From positions 1,488,001-1,552,000 of the forward strand of contig NZ_CP054698.1 of NCBI RefSeq assembly GCF_014023275.1: a stretch of DNA of 64,000 nt. The letters run 5' to 3'. The stretch comes from Nostoc edaphicum CCNP1411 (GTDB lineage Bacteria > Cyanobacteriota > Cyanobacteriia > Cyanobacteriales > Nostocaceae). Under the pieces are notes generated by a model. That model made no database searches. It was not told where the DNA came from and worked only from the letters and a program-made list of their open reading frames with translations. A program made the translations under genes and the position numbers. Below are positions 63,121 to 64,000 of the stretch, one piece after another. The stretch's first letter is position 1; each line of letters begins with the position of its first letter.

Positions 63121-64000
63121 ATGTCTGTTCGTGCTGCGTCTCGTAGAGAGGGGTTTAAAACTAAATCTGGTAAAAATCGTCATCAGCCCCAACCTGGACA
63201 GGTGGCATCGATTGAAGCTATTCAATAGAGTTTAGTCAAGCATTTTGAAGACATCAAAGATCCAAGAGTAGAGCGGACTAAAAAACATCAACTCACAGAT
63301 ATCTTAGTCATTGCAATTCTGGCAGTTATTGGCGGAGCGCAAGGGTGGGAAGACATCGAAAATTATGGCATCAGCAAGCAACAGTGGTTAGAAGAGTTTT
63401 TGGAATTACCAAATGGAATTCCTTCTGATAGCGTAGCGTTAGCGAGTCTTCGTTCGCTTTTAGCGTCTCGTAGAGAGCGTCTGACACCTTCCGACGGGTA
63501 TTTGAGTTCATCAATCCAGAAGAATTGAATCGTGGTTTTTTGAGATGGGTAGAAACTCTGGTGACAAAGATGGGAGGAGAGATAATTCCCATAGATGGAA
63601 AGACAATTAGGGGTTCTTACGACCGAAATCAAGGCGTGGCAGCATTGCACATGATTAGTGCCTGGGCAAGTGAACAAAATTTGGTATTGGCACAGATGAA
63701 AGTGGAAGACAAAACGAATGAGATTACAGCTATTCCCGCATTATTAGAGTTACTAGATATTACAGGCGCTATTATCACCATTGATGCAATGGGGACACAG
63801 ACTGAGATTGCCAAAAAGATTATTGATCAAAAAGCAGATTATGTTCTGGCACTCAAGGCAAATCATCCGACTCTCTACCATCAAATAGAACAATGGTTTC
63901 AAACTGCTGCTGCACAGGATTTTCAAGGCATTGATATCAGTTATGACCAACGAATTGAAAAAGGACATCATCGCACGGAAATCCGTCAAGTTTGGTCTGT
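63121..64000 (+). pseudogene. ISAs1-family transposase, disrupted and cut by window end
   Basis: From ATG 63121 the frame reads FKTKSGKNRHQPQPGQVASI then meets TAG at EAIQ-stop-SLVKHFEDIKD. It continues RVERTKKHQLTDILVIAILA and VIGGAQGWEDIENYG, the ISAs1 N-terminal domain. A 51-bp insertion at 63429 shifts the frame. Beyond it IIPIDGKTIRGSYDRNQGVA, ITIDAMGTQTEIAKKII and YVLALKANHPTLY are the DDE core. The window ends before the C-terminus. Confidence 0.9.
63429..63479. mobile_element. 51-bp mini-insertion with 5-bp target duplication
   Basis: TCTGA lies on both sides (63424-63428 and 63480-63484). Removing the element and one TCTGA joins PS and DTFRRVFEFINPEE in one frame, as in intact ISAs1 transposases. 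The insert is rich in GCGTAGC/TAGCG and contains GCGTCTCGTAGAGAGCG; a closely similar stretch occurs at about 63135-63155 in the same gene. Too short to encode anything. Confidence 0.85.

Overview
The window comes from a filamentous, heterocyst-type cyanobacterium, most likely Nostoc or a close relative. It carries photosystem genes (psaI, psbEFLJ), the ndhCKJ cluster, ycf-type genes, very frequent GCGATCGC (HIP1) octamers, and many tandem heptamer repeats of the TTGGGCA type that are well known in Nostoc and Anabaena genomes. No rRNA gene, ordinary tRNA or CRISPR array was seen.

Layout. 1-7.8 kb: a coiled-coil protein, ribosomal protein S6, an FAH-family hydrolase, a Tic20-like membrane protein, a four-cysteine mini-protein and a 1212-residue protein built around two internal tandem repeats. 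8-12.6 kb: a photosynthesis block with psaI on the plus strand, rubA-ycf48-psbE-psbF-psbL-psbJ on the minus strand, then ndhC-ndhK-ndhJ. 12.7-15.9 kb: an accessory island with a decaying RelE-type toxin-antitoxin pair, two non-autonomous inverted-repeat elements and a PvuII-like restriction-modification system. Its nuclease, fused to an N-terminal XRE regulator, is interrupted by a third inverted-repeat element, while the methyltransferase is intact. 16-19 kb: the three-gene proton-translocating transhydrogenase operon. 19.9-24 kb: a DUF2808 protein, then the conserved rpmH-rnpA-PH protein-yidC-jag cluster and a DUF177 gene. 24-25.2 kb: a PIN/AbrB toxin-antitoxin cassette and an IS982-type remnant, bracketed by two copies of the 3' end of the DUF177 gene.

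25.5-46.6 kb is mostly chromosomal: SUKH and HEAT proteins, Ycf46 ATPase, SH3 and peptidoglycan-binding proteins, SbcC, two paralogous exported proteins (one with SLH domains), a GAF histidine kinase, DUF3155, a CCB-type assembly factor, a PadR regulator, DUF3611, seryl-tRNA synthetase, RseP, endonuclease III and S14. 46.6-61.6 kb: leucyl/phenylalanyl-tRNA transferase, an AAA-like ATPase, a Coq4 homologue, a large zinc metalloprotease, an alpha/beta hydrolase, a PPOX-type flavoprotein, DUF3386, a GAF-LuxR regulator and a repeat-bearing lipoprotein. 61.7-64 kb is a mobile-DNA graveyard: a short tmRNA-like RNA gene with no mRNA-like domain, a TnsD/TniQ fragment and an ISAs1-type transposase broken by a 51-bp insertion and a nonsense codon.

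The strongest signals are: the PvuII-like system, where removing the inserted element plus one TA target copy restores the nuclease frame; the duplicated 3' end of DUF177 around a toxin-antitoxin cassette; the 81-nt tmRNA-like gene; the 51-bp insertion in the transposase with a 5-bp target duplication; and the large protein whose every 37-residue repeat carries one HIP1 octamer. Several families of inverted-repeat elements show recent small-element activity. All gene identifications come from reading translations and motifs; no database search was run.
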